Shown here: piece after piece, positions 34,694-44,889 of the stretch
Layout: every line of letters begins with the position of its first letter
How positions within the stretch are numbered: the first letter of the stretch is position 1
Assembly: GCF_000313755.1 (NCBI RefSeq)
Contig: NZ_AMZB01000097.1
Span: forward strand, 47,180 to 111,179
Reading direction: 5' to 3'
Length of the DNA: 64,000 nucleotides
Source: Pseudomonas nitroreducens TX1
Lineage (GTDB): Bacteria > Pseudomonadota > Gammaproteobacteria > Pseudomonadales > Pseudomonadaceae
Translations under genes and position numbers: made by a program
The notes under the pieces: generated by a model
Told to the model about the DNA's origin: nothing
The model's database searches: none
What the model saw: the letters and a program-made list of their open reading frames with translations, nothing else

Positions 34694-35518
34694 ATGCAGA
34701 ACTTTCACTTCATATCGGGTTTGCCACGTTCGGGCAGTACGCTGCTGTCCGCCATCCTGTTGCAGAACCCGCGCTTTCACGCCGGCATGTCCAGCCCCGT
34801 CGGCGGGCTGTTCACCAGCGTGCGCGAGCAATGCAGCGCCGGGAGTGAGTTCGCCCCGCTGATCAATGAGGATCAGCGCCGCCGCCTGCTCTGCGGCCTG
34901 TTTGATTCCTACTACGCCGACCAGCACGACAAATCCGTGGTGTTCGACACCAATCGACTCTGGTGCGCCAACCTGCCGGCTCTGCGCGAGATGTTCCCGC
35001 AGGGCAAGGTGATCGCCTGCGTGCGCAACGTCGCCTGGATCATGGACAGTCTGGAAAGGCTGTTCCGCGCCAATCCCTTCGAGAATACCAAGCTGTTCGC
35101 CGACGCCAGCGAGCGCAACACCGTCTACAGCCGCGTCGAGACGCTGGCCCAGCGCAACCGGCTGGTGGGCTTCTCCTGGAGCGCGCTGAAGGAGGCCTTT
35201 TACGGCGAGCAGGCCGACTCGTTGCTGCTGATCGACTACGACCTGCTGGTGCACAGCCCGGAAAAGGTGCTGCGTCTGGTCTACCAGTTCATCGACGAGC
35301 CCTGGTTCGAGCACGATTTCGACAACCTCGCCTACGACGCGCCGGACTTCGATGCCGCGCTGGGTGTGAGCGGGTTGCATCGTGTGCGGCCGAAAGTGTC
35401 GCTGCAGGAGCGCCGTACCCTGCTGCCGCCGGACCTCTTCGAGCAGTACAGCAAGCTTTCCTTCTGGGAAGACGGCAGCGCCAGCGCGGCCAACGTGATT
35501 CGCATCAAAAACAACTGA
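34694..35518 (+). CDS. PAPS-dependent sulfotransferase
   Basis: A 274-residue sulfotransferase. The 5'-phosphosulfate loop FISGLPRSGSTLLSAIL is at residues 5-20, and CVRNVAWIMDSLER, the usual 3'-phosphate site, lies near residue 115. No signal peptide or membrane span, so it acts in the cytosol on an unknown acceptor. It lies just upstream of a giant adhesin gene; the acceptor could be the adhesin or a co-secreted glycan, but this is inference. The ATG at 34694 fits the family start; an upstream ATG at 34670 adds eight residues. Neither has a strong ribosome site. Confidence 0.83.
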   Translation: MQNFHFISGLPRSGSTLLSAILLQNPRFHAGMSSPVGGLFTSVREQCSAGSEFAPLINEDQRRRLLCGLFDSYYADQHDKSVVFDTNRLWCANLPALREMFPQGKVIACVRNVAWIMDSLERLFRANPFENTKLFADASERNTVYSRVETLAQRNRLVGFSWSALKEAFYGEQADSLLLIDYDLLVHSPEKVLRLVYQFIDEPWFEHDFDNLAYDAPDFDAALGVSGLHRVRPKVSLQERRTLLPPDLFEQYSKLSFWEDGSASAANVIRIKNN

Positions 35519-35569
35519 CAAGAATGGACACGGCGGCAGAAGATCGCCGGTGCCGAAGAGGTGCATCGC

Positions 35570-38500
35570 ATGCAGTGGATCAAGCGCGTGTTCGGCGAGG
35601 CTGCGTCTCGCCAGGAAGCAACCGGGGTTTCCCAACCGACGCTGATCATGGCGCTGGAGCCGCGCATGATGTTCGACGGCGCCGTTGCCGCCACCGCTGC
35701 CGAAGCGGCCAAGCCCACTGACGCCCACGATGCTGCTGCCGACAAGGCTGACGCGAGCGTCGCCAGCAAGGACAACGCCGACACCTCGCATGCCGCCACC
35801 AGCGACGCCCGCAGCGATGCGGGGCAGGGCGCGGTGGCCGGCAGCGGGCGCAACGTGGTGTTCGTCGACTCGCGCGTGGAGGATGCCCAGCAACTGCTGC
35901 AGGGCGTGGCCGCCAACACCGAGGTGGTGTTCCTCGACCGCAGCGGCAACGGCGTGCAGCAAATGGCCCAGTATCTGGCTGCGCATCCCGGCGCCGCTTC
36001 TGTCCAGATCATCGCCCATGGCAACGCCGGCGACCTGTGGCTGGGCAGCAGCTACGTCAGCGCCGAGAACATCGCCGACTACGGCAACTCGCTCAGCCAG
36101 CTGGGCGCGAGCCTGCAGGCCGGCGGCGATATCTTCATTTACGCCTGCAGCACCGCCCAGGGTGAGCGTGGGCAGGCCTTCGTCAACGAGCTGGCCGGCC
36201 TGACGGGGCGTGACATCGCAGCTTCCGATGATCGCACCGGCCAGAGTTCGGACTGGGATCTGGAAGTGACCACGGGCGTCATCGAAGCGCGCCCCGTGCT
36301 CTCGGTCGCCTCTGCAGCCGCCTATCTGCATGACCTGGCCATTATCACAGTCACCAGCAACGCCGACGGCGGCGCCGGCACCCTGCGCACCGCCATTGCC
36401 AGCGCTGCGGCCGGCGACACCATCACCTTCAGCAGCGGCATGACCATCGGCCTCACCAACGGCGAGCTGGTGATCGCCAAGAACCTGACCATCGACGGCG
36501 ACCTGAACAACGACGGCGTGGCCGATGTGACGGTGGATGCCGGTTACAGGAGCCGCGTGCTCCAGGTGCAGGCCGCCAGCAACGTCATGCTCGAGGGCCT
36601 GGTAATCACCCGCGGCCTTGTCTCGGGCAACGGCGGCAATGCCGACGTCGGCGCGGCGGCAGCCGCTGGCAACGCCTTCGGCGGCGGCATCTGGAACGCC
36701 GGCACCCTCACCCTGCTCAACACCTCGGTCACCGCCAACGCGGCAGCCGGAGGCGGTGGTGGTGGCGGCAACTTCGCCTACGACGGCGGTGGCGGCGGTG
36801 GCGGCGGCGCACTGGGCGGCGGTATCGGCGGCAGGGGCGGCGAATCGGGCGTCTCCGGCAATCTCGGCACCAGCGGCAGCGCCAACCAGGGCGGCCGTGG
36901 CGGCGCCGATAGCGCCTTCCCCGGCATGGCCGGGCAGGGCGGTACCGGCGTCGGCGGCGCCGGCGGCAGCTACTTGGGCTATTCCACCGGCGGCACGGGC
37001 GGCACCGCTACCAACGGCAGCATCAGCATCGGCGGCGGTGGCGGCGGCCTGGGCACCGACGCCACCGGTGGCGCCGGCGGCTCGGCGGTGGGCGGCATCT
37101 ACAACGCGGTCGGCGGCACCATCAATGTGATCGGCAACTCGATCATCAGTACCAACCTCGGTGCCGGTGGCGGCGGCGGTGGCGGCGGTGCGGGCGGCTC
37201 GCTGGGCAACCAGGACGGCGGCGCCGGTGGGCGCGGCGTCGGCGCAGTGTGGAACAAGGGCACCTTCAACATCACCGCGGCCAACAATGCGGCCATGACC
37301 GGCAACGGCGCCGGCAGCGGTGCCGGCGGCCAGGAACTGGGCACCGGCTCGCCCGGCTCCAGCCCCGCCGCGGTCACCGGCATCTACAACCAGGGCACGC
37401 TCAACACCACCTATGTCCCCAATGCACCCCCCGTACTGGGCGGCCTGCAAGGCGACAGCGTCACCTTCACCGAGGGCGACAGCGCGCAGCTGATCGACCT
37501 GGGCAGCAATGCCACAGTGTCGGACGGCGATTCGGCCGACTACAACGGCGGCAGCGTGCGGGTATCGATCACCACCAACCGCGTCACCGCCGAAGACCTG
37601 CTGTCGGTCCGCAACCAGGGCACCGGCGCCGGGCAGATCGGCGTCAGCGGCAGCACCATCACCTACGGTGGCGTCGCCATCGGCACCTTCACCGGCGGCA
37701 GCGGCAGCAACGATCTGGTGATCACCTTCAACTCGGCCTCGGCCACGCCGGCCGCAGTCGAAGCGCTGCTGCACAACTTGGTGTACAACAACAGCAACGT
37801 CGACAACCCCACCGCGTCGACGCGCACCCTGAGCGTCACCGTCTACGACGGCGACAGCTACACCACCACCAACAACACCGTCACCGTCGCCGTAGTGGCG
37901 GTGAACGACGCGCCCACGCTCAGCCCGGGCAACAGCAACACCAGCTATACCGAGGGCGGCAGCGCCGCCGTGCTCAGCGGCAGCCTGACGCTCGCCGACG
38001 TGGACAGCACCACCTTCCAGGGCGCGACCGTCACCGTCAGCGACTTCCGTGCCGGCGACGTGCTGTCCGTAGGCGCGCCCAACGGCTTCACCGTCAGCTA
38101 CGACAGCGGCACCGGCGTGCTGACGCTGAGCGGTGGCGGCTCGCTGGCCTCGTTGCAAGCCGCGCTGCGCTCGATCACCTATTCCTCGACCTCGGATGAC
38201 CCCACCGCAGGCGGCACCGACGCCACCCGCCAGATCAACTTCACCGTCACCGACAGTGGCGGCGCCACCTCCAACGCGGTCACCGCACAGGTGGCCCTCA
38301 CCGGCGTCAACGACGCGCCCACGCTGTCCGGCGGCCCCTACACCTGGGCCGGCACCAGCGAAGACGCCATCTCGTCCGCGGTCACCGTCTCCACCCTGCT
38401 GGGCAGCACCACCCACGCCGACCCGGACGGCCCCGCCAGCGGCATCGCCATCACTGGCAGCAGCGGCGGCGGCACCTGGGAATACTCCACCGATGGCGTC

Positions 38501-41500
38501 ATCTGGACCGGTGTCGGCGCAGTCTCCAACAGCGCCGCGCTGCTGCTGTCCAGTACCACCCAGTTGCGCTTCGTGCCGGATGGCGCCAACGGCAGCGCGG
38601 CCGGCCTCAGCTTCCGCGCGTGGGACCAGAGTGCAGGCACCGCATCCACCAACGGCACGCGCAACACCGCCGACACCAGCACCAACGGCGGTAGCGCCGC
38701 GTATTCCAGCGGCACCGCGCAGGCCACGCTCACCGTTGGCAGCGTCAACGACGCCCCGGTGCTGACCCCGGTCAGCCCGACACTGACCGGCCTGACCGAT
38801 TCCGACACCAACAATCCCGGCGTAGCAGTGTCCAGCTTCCTCGCCGGCCATGTCGCCGATGCGGACACCGGCGCGGTGCAGGGCATCGCCCTGACCGGCC
38901 TGACCTCGGGGACCGGCACCTGGCAATACAGCACCAACGGCGGCGCCAGCTGGCAGAACGTCGGCGCGGTCTCCGACGCCTCCGCGCTGCTGCTGCGCAG
39001 CGGCGACCGGGTACGCTTCGTGCCCGATGGCATCAACGGCGGCAACGTCAGCCTGACCTACCACGCCTGGGACCAGAGCGGCACCACCGCCGGCCAGCAG
39101 GGCACCAAGGTCGATGCCAGCGCTACCGGCGGCACCCATCCATTCTCGGCTGCCAGCGATACCGCCACCCTGACCGTCACCGCCATCGACGACGCGCCGG
39201 TGGTCACCGCCAGCGGCGGCAGCGCCGCCTTCGTCGAAGGCAACAACGTGACCTCGACCCCGGTGGTGATCGATAGCGGCCTCACCGTGTCCGACAGCGA
39301 TTCGCCGCAGCTCTCCAGCGCCACGGTAGCGATCAGCGGCAACTTCTTCGGCAGTCAGGACGTGCTGGCCTTCACCAACAATCCGGCCACCATGGGCGAC
39401 ATCGTCGCCAGCTACGACAGCGGCACCGGCATCCTGACGCTGACCTCGGCCGCCGGCGCGTCCGCCGCCCAATGGCAGGCCGCGCTGCGCAGCGTTACCT
39501 ACAGCAACAGCTCGGATACCCCGACCAGCATCGACCGCACCATCACCTTCAAGGTCAACGACGGCAACAGCGACAGCATCCCGGCCAACCGCATCGTCAC
39601 CGTCGCTGCCACCAACGACGCGCCGATCGTGTCGATGCCGGGCAGCCTGACCGCCGCCGAGGATACCGCCACCGCTATTACCGGCATCAGCTTCGCCGAT
39701 GCGGATGCCGGCAGCGCCAGTGTCACCGTCACCCTGTCGGTCGGCAGCGGCACGCTGTCCGCCGTGGCCGGCGGCGGCGTCACCGTGGGCGGCACCGCCA
39801 GCGCGCTGACGCTCTCCGGTTCGATCGCCAACATCAACGCCTTCATCGCCGGTGGCGCGGTGCACTTCCTGGGCGCGCCCAATAGCACCGCCAACGTCAC
39901 CCTCACCGCCGGCATCGATGATGGCGGCCACTCCGGCGGCGCGGTACAGACCGGTAGCGGCACCGTCAGCATCGCCATTACCCCGGTCAACGACGCGCCA
40001 CACGTCAGTGCGCCCCCGTCGATCGGCGTCACCGAGGATGTGCCGCAGGCGCTCACCGGCATCAGCTTCAGCGACCTCGACGCCGGCTCGGGCGTGGTCA
40101 GTGTGCAGTTCAGCGTCGCCCCTGGTAGCGGCACCCTCGCTGCCACCAGCTTCGCTGGCGTCACCGTGCTCGGCTCGGGCAGCGGCACGCTCAGCCTCAG
40201 CGGCATGCTGTCGGACATCAATGCCTTCGTCAGCGGCGGCGGGGTCAGCTTCACCGCTGCGCCCAACGCTACAGGCAACGTGGTGCTGGACGTCTCGATC
40301 GACGACGGCGGCCAAACCGGCAGTGGCGGCAACCTGACTGACCACACCACCGTCACCCTGACCGTCACCGCCGTCAACGACGCGCCGGTCAACACCGTGC
40401 CGGGCACCCAGAGCGTGTTGCAGGACGGCACCCTGGTGTTCAGCACCGGCAACGGCAACGCGCTGTCGATCGCCGACGTGGACGTCGGCGGCGGCACCAT
40501 GCGCGTTACCCTCACAGCCAGCAACGGTCTGCTCACCCTGGGCAATCTCAGCGGCGTGAGCTTCCTGGTCGGCAACGGCACCGGCGACGGCACCATGGTG
40601 TTCGAAGGCACCCTCAGCGCCATCAACAACGCCCTGGCCGGGCTGTCGTTCGCCCCCACCGGCGGCTACTACGGCCCCGCCTCGGTGCAGATCACCACCG
40701 ACGACCTCGGCCAATCGGGCAGCGGCGGCGGTCAGACCGATACCGACACCATCCTGATCGACGTCGCCCAGCCCAACCCGTCGATCATCGGCGTGGCCGG
40801 CGGCAGTCCGGATGGCACCTACAAGGTGGGCGACACCGTCCACATCACCGTCACCTACGACCAGGCGGTGACCGTCTCCGGCGGCGTGCCCACCCTGCTG
40901 CTGGAAACCGGCGCCATCGACCGCAGCGCGGTCTACGTGAGCGGCAGCGGCACCGACACGCTGACCTTCGCCTACGTGGTGCAGGCCGGCGACCAGAGCG
41001 CCGATCTCGATTACCTCGGCAGCAGTGCGTTGTCGCTCAATGGCGCCAGCATCGCCAGCGTCAGCCTGGGCAATCCCGCCTTCAACACTCTGCCCGGCAT
41101 GGGCAGCCCCGACAGCCTGGCCGGCCACAGCGACCTGCTCATCGACGGCGTGGCGCCCGCTGTGGTCAGCGTGACCGTGCCGCCACCGGGCACCTACGTT
41201 GCCGGCCAGGCGCTGGATTTCGTGGTCCACTACAGCGAAGCCGTGGTGGTCGACACCACCGGCGGCACCCCGCGCATCGCCATCACCCTGGGCAGCGGGA
41301 CTGTCCATGCCGACTACCTGTCTGGCAGCGGCAGCAGCGCGCTGGTGTTCCGTCTGATCGTCGGCGCCGGGCAGAACGATGCCGATGGCATCGCGCTGGG
41401 CGGCAGCATCGATCCGCATGGCGGAAGCGTGCGCGATCTTGCCGGTAACCTGAGCCTCGCCCCGCTCAATGCGGTCGGCTCCACCGCCGGAGTGCGGGTG

Positions 41501-43273
41501 GATACCCAGGGGCCCAGTGCAACCATCCAGGTTGCCGACAGCGCCCTGAACATTGGCCAGACCTCGTTGGTGACCATCACCTTCAGCGAGGCGGTGAGCG
41601 GTTTCGACAACGCCGACCTTGACGTCGCCAACGGAACCCTGAGCGCGGTGAGCAGCAGCGATGGCGGCATCACCTGGACCGCGACCTTCACGCCTTCGTC
41701 GAACGTCACGGACGCCACCAACGTCATCAGGCTGAACAACTCAGGCTATACCGACGCTGCCGGCAATGCCGGAGCCGGCAGCACCGACTCCAACAGCTAC
41801 GCCGTCGACACCGTGCGTCCGAGCGCCACTATCAGTCTTGCCGACACAGCGCTGACCGCTGGCGAAACGACGACGGTAACCATCGTCTTCAGCGAGCCGG
41901 TGAGCGGCTTCTCCAATGCCGATCTGAGCATCGCCAACGGTACCCTGAGTGAGTTCGGCAGCAGCGATGGCGGTATCACCTGGACCGCGACTTTCACCCC
42001 GGACGCCAACGTCCGCGTAGCCAGCAATCTCTTCAGCCTGAACAATGCCGGCTACACCGATCTGGCAGGCAACTCCGGCGTCGGCTTGACCCAGTCGGCC
42101 AGCCTCAGCATCGATACGGTACGCCCGACCGCGACCATCGTGGTGGCCGAGAATGCCTTGAGGATCGGTGAAACCTCGCAGGTGACCATCACCTTCTCCG
42201 AGGCTGTGAGCGGTTTCAGCAACGCCGACCTGACTGTCACGAATGGCACCTTGAGTGCAGTCAGCAGCAATGATGGCGGTGTCACCTGGACGGCTACTTT
42301 CACCCCGGCCAGCGCAGTCACCGACCCCAGCAACCTGATCACGCTGGACAACGGCGGTGTGCAGAACGCCGCTGGCAACAGCGGCACGGGAACCACGCTG
42401 TCCAATACCTTCGCCATCGACACCCAGCGCCCAGGTGCGACCGTGGTGGTGGCCAATACCGACCTGCGCCAGGGGCAGTCGTCGCAGGTGACCATCACCT
42501 TCAGCGAGCCGGTCACCGACCTGGAGCTTTCCGACCTGAGCGCCAGTAACGCCACGCTGTCCGGCCTGAGCAGCAGCGATGGCGGGCTGACCTGGACGGC
42601 GACGCTGACGCCGCTGCTCAACGTGGTTGGCGCGAGCAACGTGGTGACGCTGAACAACCTTGGCTACACCGATGCCGCCGGCAATACCGGTGTCGGCGTC
42701 AGCCAGTCCAATACTTACGCGATCAACAGCATCTCCCAGGGCGGCGACCCGCAGTACCTTGTCGAACAGGGTGTGCGCCCGGTGGTGGTGGGCGGCGACC
42801 TGCCGGGCAGCCTGCCGCAGGTACCGTCGGTGCTGCAGAACGCCGGCCCGCCGACGCTTGGCCAGATGCCGCTGCTCGACAGCAGCAACCGTGGCGCTGC
42901 GCAGTCGGCACTGGGCAGCGTGTTCCGCCAGGGGCCGAGCCAGACCCAGCTTGCGCTGGTCTTCTCGAACAACGGCAACAATGGCTTCGGCGACGGCGGC
43001 GGTCGCGGCTTCCTCGGTTTCGGCGGCGGCGATGGTGGCGTCTTCGCCAGCAGCACGATTGGCGCGATCTTCGGCGAAGCCCGCGAGGGCGACGAGCAGG
43101 CGTTGTCGGCCTTCGGCCCGCGCCAGGGGGACATTGGCGGTGGCCTGAGCGGTGTGTTCGCCGGCAGGGGGCTCGACCAGCAATTGCAGGAAATGAACCA
43201 GCGCGAACAGCGTCAGGTCGCCGACCTGGCACGGGCTTTCGGCGAGCTGGGCCAGGAACGGCCGGCGGGTTGA
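35570..43273 (+). CDS. giant LEPR/DUF4347/Ig-like surface adhesin
   Basis: 2,567 residues, with start ATG 35570 (GAGG at 8 nt). Order: LEPR motif (LEPRMMFDGA, residue 29), DUF4347 at about 94-239 (VVFVDSRVEDAQQL; AHGNAGDLWLG; YACSTAQGERG), a beta-helix-like segment to about 611 including a Gly-rich part at 392-557, seven cadherin/VCBS-like repeats each ending in the [V/I/T][N/D]DAP motif (621-1734), two Ig-like domains (1737-1979), four exact-length 102-residue Ig-like repeats (1981-2388; nt 41510, 41816, 42122, 42428) each with SxDGG-TWTAT, and an 180-residue tail. No RTX nonapeptides and no Sec signal were seen. It probably mediates cell-surface adhesion. Confidence 0.9.
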   Translation: MQWIKRVFGEAASRQEATGVSQPTLIMALEPRMMFDGAVAATAAEAAKPTDAHDAAADKADASVASKDNADTSHAATSDARSDAGQGAVAGSGRNVVFVDSRVEDAQQLLQGVAANTEVVFLDRSGNGVQQMAQYLAAHPGAASVQIIAHGNAGDLWLGSSYVSAENIADYGNSLSQLGASLQAGGDIFIYACSTAQGERGQAFVNELAGLTGRDIAASDDRTGQSSDWDLEVTTGVIEARPVLSVASAAAYLHDLAIITVTSNADGGAGTLRTAIASAAAGDTITFSSGMTIGLTNGELVIAKNLTIDGDLNNDGVADVTVDAGYRSRVLQVQAASNVMLEGLVITRGLVSGNGGNADVGAAAAAGNAFGGGIWNAGTLTLLNTSVTANAAAGGGGGGGNFAYDGGGGGGGGALGGGIGGRGGESGVSGNLGTSGSANQGGRGGADSAFPGMAGQGGTGVGGAGGSYLGYSTGGTGGTATNGSISIGGGGGGLGTDATGGAGGSAVGGIYNAVGGTINVIGNSIISTNLGAGGGGGGGGAGGSLGNQDGGAGGRGVGAVWNKGTFNITAANNAAMTGNGAGSGAGGQELGTGSPGSSPAAVTGIYNQGTLNTTYVPNAPPVLGGLQGDSVTFTEGDSAQLIDLGSNATVSDGDSADYNGGSVRVSITTNRVTAEDLLSVRNQGTGAGQIGVSGSTITYGGVAIGTFTGGSGSNDLVITFNSASATPAAVEALLHNLVYNNSNVDNPTASTRTLSVTVYDGDSYTTTNNTVTVAVVAVNDAPTLSPGNSNTSYTEGGSAAVLSGSLTLADVDSTTFQGATVTVSDFRAGDVLSVGAPNGFTVSYDSGTGVLTLSGGGSLASLQAALRSITYSSTSDDPTAGGTDATRQINFTVTDSGGATSNAVTAQVALTGVNDAPTLSGGPYTWAGTSEDAISSAVTVSTLLGSTTHADPDGPASGIAITGSSGGGTWEYSTDGVIWTGVGAVSNSAALLLSSTTQLRFVPDGANGSAAGLSFRAWDQSAGTASTNGTRNTADTSTNGGSAAYSSGTAQATLTVGSVNDAPVLTPVSPTLTGLTDSDTNNPGVAVSSFLAGHVADADTGAVQGIALTGLTSGTGTWQYSTNGGASWQNVGAVSDASALLLRSGDRVRFVPDGINGGNVSLTYHAWDQSGTTAGQQGTKVDASATGGTHPFSAASDTATLTVTAIDDAPVVTASGGSAAFVEGNNVTSTPVVIDSGLTVSDSDSPQLSSATVAISGNFFGSQDVLAFTNNPATMGDIVASYDSGTGILTLTSAAGASAAQWQAALRSVTYSNSSDTPTSIDRTITFKVNDGNSDSIPANRIVTVAATNDAPIVSMPGSLTAAEDTATAITGISFADADAGSASVTVTLSVGSGTLSAVAGGGVTVGGTASALTLSGSIANINAFIAGGAVHFLGAPNSTANVTLTAGIDDGGHSGGAVQTGSGTVSIAITPVNDAPHVSAPPSIGVTEDVPQALTGISFSDLDAGSGVVSVQFSVAPGSGTLAATSFAGVTVLGSGSGTLSLSGMLSDINAFVSGGGVSFTAAPNATGNVVLDVSIDDGGQTGSGGNLTDHTTVTLTVTAVNDAPVNTVPGTQSVLQDGTLVFSTGNGNALSIADVDVGGGTMRVTLTASNGLLTLGNLSGVSFLVGNGTGDGTMVFEGTLSAINNALAGLSFAPTGGYYGPASVQITTDDLGQSGSGGGQTDTDTILIDVAQPNPSIIGVAGGSPDGTYKVGDTVHITVTYDQAVTVSGGVPTLLLETGAIDRSAVYVSGSGTDTLTFAYVVQAGDQSADLDYLGSSALSLNGASIASVSLGNPAFNTLPGMGSPDSLAGHSDLLIDGVAPAVVSVTVPPPGTYVAGQALDFVVHYSEAVVVDTTGGTPRIAITLGSGTVHADYLSGSGSSALVFRLIVGAGQNDADGIALGGSIDPHGGSVRDLAGNLSLAPLNAVGSTAGVRVDTQGPSATIQVADSALNIGQTSLVTITFSEAVSGFDNADLDVANGTLSAVSSSDGGITWTATFTPSSNVTDATNVIRLNNSGYTDAAGNAGAGSTDSNSYAVDTVRPSATISLADTALTAGETTTVTIVFSEPVSGFSNADLSIANGTLSEFGSSDGGITWTATFTPDANVRVASNLFSLNNAGYTDLAGNSGVGLTQSASLSIDTVRPTATIVVAENALRIGETSQVTITFSEAVSGFSNADLTVTNGTLSAVSSNDGGVTWTATFTPASAVTDPSNLITLDNGGVQNAAGNSGTGTTLSNTFAIDTQRPGATVVVANTDLRQGQSSQVTITFSEPVTDLELSDLSASNATLSGLSSSDGGLTWTATLTPLLNVVGASNVVTLNNLGYTDAAGNTGVGVSQSNTYAINSISQGGDPQYLVEQGVRPVVVGGDLPGSLPQVPSVLQNAGPPTLGQMPLLDSSNRGAAQSALGSVFRQGPSQTQLALVFSNNGNNGFGDGGGRGFLGFGGGDGGVFASSTIGAIFGEAREGDEQALSAFGPRQGDIGGGLSGVFAGRGLDQQLQEMNQREQRQVADLARAFGELGQERPAG

Positions 43274-43326
43274 AGGTGACAGGGCTCGAAATCTTCAGAA
43301 GCCGTACAGGGGGCGGCTCGATAACA

Positions 43327-44823
43327 ATGAACAAGCATTTTCGATTCTTCGGCGTCAGCCTGCTGGCGCTGGCCATCAGCGGATGCGCCGTGACCAGCGA
43401 GCCGATCAGCCGTGCCGACAGTGAACAGCGTGCGCGTGATGACCTGGCCGGCATGTTCCGGTCCCAGGAGCCGCTCAGCGGCCCGCTGACGCTCAACGAC
43501 GCGCTCGCCCGCGCCATCAAGTACAACCTCGAGGGCCGCCTGAAGGTCATGGAGCAGGCCCTGGCCTCCCGCCAGGTGGACCTGGCGACCTTCGACATGC
43601 TGCCGCGCATGGCGCTGGAAGCCGGCTATGCCGGGCGCAACAACGTCAGCGCGTCCTCCAGCAAGAGCGTACTGACCAACCAGCAGTCCCTGGAGCCGTC
43701 CACTTCGCAGGACCGTGATCGCGACGTCGCCGACCTGACCATGGTGTGGAACGTGCTCGACTTCGGCGTCAGCTACGTCAGCGCCAAGCAGCAGGCCGAC
43801 CAGCGCCTGATCCTTGACGAACGTCGGCGCAAGGTGCGCCAGACCATCGTCCAGGACGTGCGCTCGGCCTATTGGCGAGCGGTGGCAGCCGAGCGACTGC
43901 TGGGCCGCATCGACAGCCTCACCGCCCGCGTCGAGCAGGCGCGCAAGGACAGCCAGAACCTCAGCAGCCAGCGTATCGGCGACCCGGTCCAGGCGATGAG
44001 CTATCAGCGCTCGCTGATCGAAGCCACGCGCCAGCTGGAAGTGCAGCGCAAGGCCTTGTCGCTGGCCAAGACCGAGCTGGCCACCCTGATCAACCTGCCG
44101 CCGGGCACCGATGTGAAGCTGGCGATGCCGGCCGAGGGCTACCCGCTGCCGGAACTGAAGGTCAGCATGGACAGTCTCGAGCGCGAAGCACTGGCCTCGC
44201 GCCCCGAGCTGCGCGAACAGGACTACCAGAGCCGGATCAGCGCCGCCGAAACCAAGAAGGCCATGCTGCGCCTGCTGCCGGGCCTGGAGTTCTCCGCCGG
44301 CGGGCATTACGACAGCAACTCCTACCTGGTGAACCAGAGCTGGGCGGACTACGGCGTCAAGGTCACCTGGAACCTGTTCAACGTGATCTCCGCCCCGGCG
44401 GCGATCAAGGTCGCCAAGGCCGGCGAGGATGTCGCCGCGGCGCGCCGTCAGGCACTCTCCATGGCGGTACTGGCGCAGCTGTACGTGGCCCAGGCGAACT
44501 ATCAGGAGGCCCGCCGTCAGTTCCAGACCAGCCAAGAGCTGGCCAGCCTGGATGGCCAGATCACCCAGGAACTGCGCAATCGCCACCAGGCCCAGGGCAT
44601 TGGCGAGCTCGAGCTGATCCAGGGCGAGCTGAACAACCTGCAGGCCGACCTGCAGCGCGACCTGGCCTACGCCGAGTTGCGCAACGCCTACGGCCAGGTA
44701 TTCGCCAGCGTCGGCCTCGATCCGTTGCCGGCGCAACTGAAATCCGACTCGCTCAGTGACATCGGCCAGGGCCTGGCCAGCCGTGAGGAGCAGTGGCAGC
44801 GCGGCGAGATCGCCACGCCCTGA
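43327..44823 (+). CDS. TolC-family outer-membrane lipoprotein
   Basis: A 498-residue TolC/OprM-family protein. The signal peptide ends in a lipobox (LALAISGC, Cys20), so it is lipid-anchored. Two OEP repeats follow: LTLNDALARAIKYNLEG at about 55 and the second half from about 290, with long coiled helices (ERLLGRIDSLTARVEQARKD; QFQTSQELASLDGQITQE). It starts 53 nt after the adhesin stop and the two are likely co-transcribed, with a terminator after it. It would be the outer-membrane exit duct, but no ABC exporter or membrane-fusion protein lies in the window. Confidence 0.9.
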   Translation: MNKHFRFFGVSLLALAISGCAVTSEPISRADSEQRARDDLAGMFRSQEPLSGPLTLNDALARAIKYNLEGRLKVMEQALASRQVDLATFDMLPRMALEAGYAGRNNVSASSSKSVLTNQQSLEPSTSQDRDRDVADLTMVWNVLDFGVSYVSAKQQADQRLILDERRRKVRQTIVQDVRSAYWRAVAAERLLGRIDSLTARVEQARKDSQNLSSQRIGDPVQAMSYQRSLIEATRQLEVQRKALSLAKTELATLINLPPGTDVKLAMPAEGYPLPELKVSMDSLEREALASRPELREQDYQSRISAAETKKAMLRLLPGLEFSAGGHYDSNSYLVNQSWADYGVKVTWNLFNVISAPAAIKVAKAGEDVAAARRQALSMAVLAQLYVAQANYQEARRQFQTSQELASLDGQITQELRNRHQAQGIGELELIQGELNNLQADLQRDLAYAELRNAYGQVFASVGLDPLPAQLKSDSLSDIGQGLASREEQWQRGEIATP

Positions 44824-44844
44824 CGACTCGCCCCAGAAGAAAAA

Positions 44845-44871
44845 GCCCCGGCCAGCTGCCGGGGTTTTTTT
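44845..44871 (+). terminator. rho-independent terminator after the TolC gene
   Basis: CCCCGGC (44846-44852), loop CAGCT, GCCGGGG (44858-44864), then seven T. It lies 23 nt past the TolC stop and ends the adhesin operon. A run of A (44838-44844) before it could also make it work for the minus-strand azlD transcript. Confidence 0.93.
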
Positions 44872-44889
44872 CGGGCTCACGTTACGGGG

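Noticed and set aside
36745..37240. Dense GGC/GGT repeats that look like a CRISPR or satellite array
   Set aside because: They are in frame and encode the Gly-rich beta-helix part of the adhesin; there is no fixed repeat-spacer pattern and no cas gene.
34520..41419. A 2,299-codon open frame on the minus strand opposite the adhesin gene
   Set aside because: It is a shadow of the highly biased, repetitive, GC-rich adhesin code; its translation is low complexity (His, Ala, Gly, Val runs) with no domain, and it also crosses other real genes.
41741..43183. A second long antisense frame under the C-terminal Ig repeats
   Set aside because: It has the same origin: the third-position G/C bias of the plus-strand gene removes stops on the other strand; the repeat period of the translation mirrors the 306-nt coding repeats.
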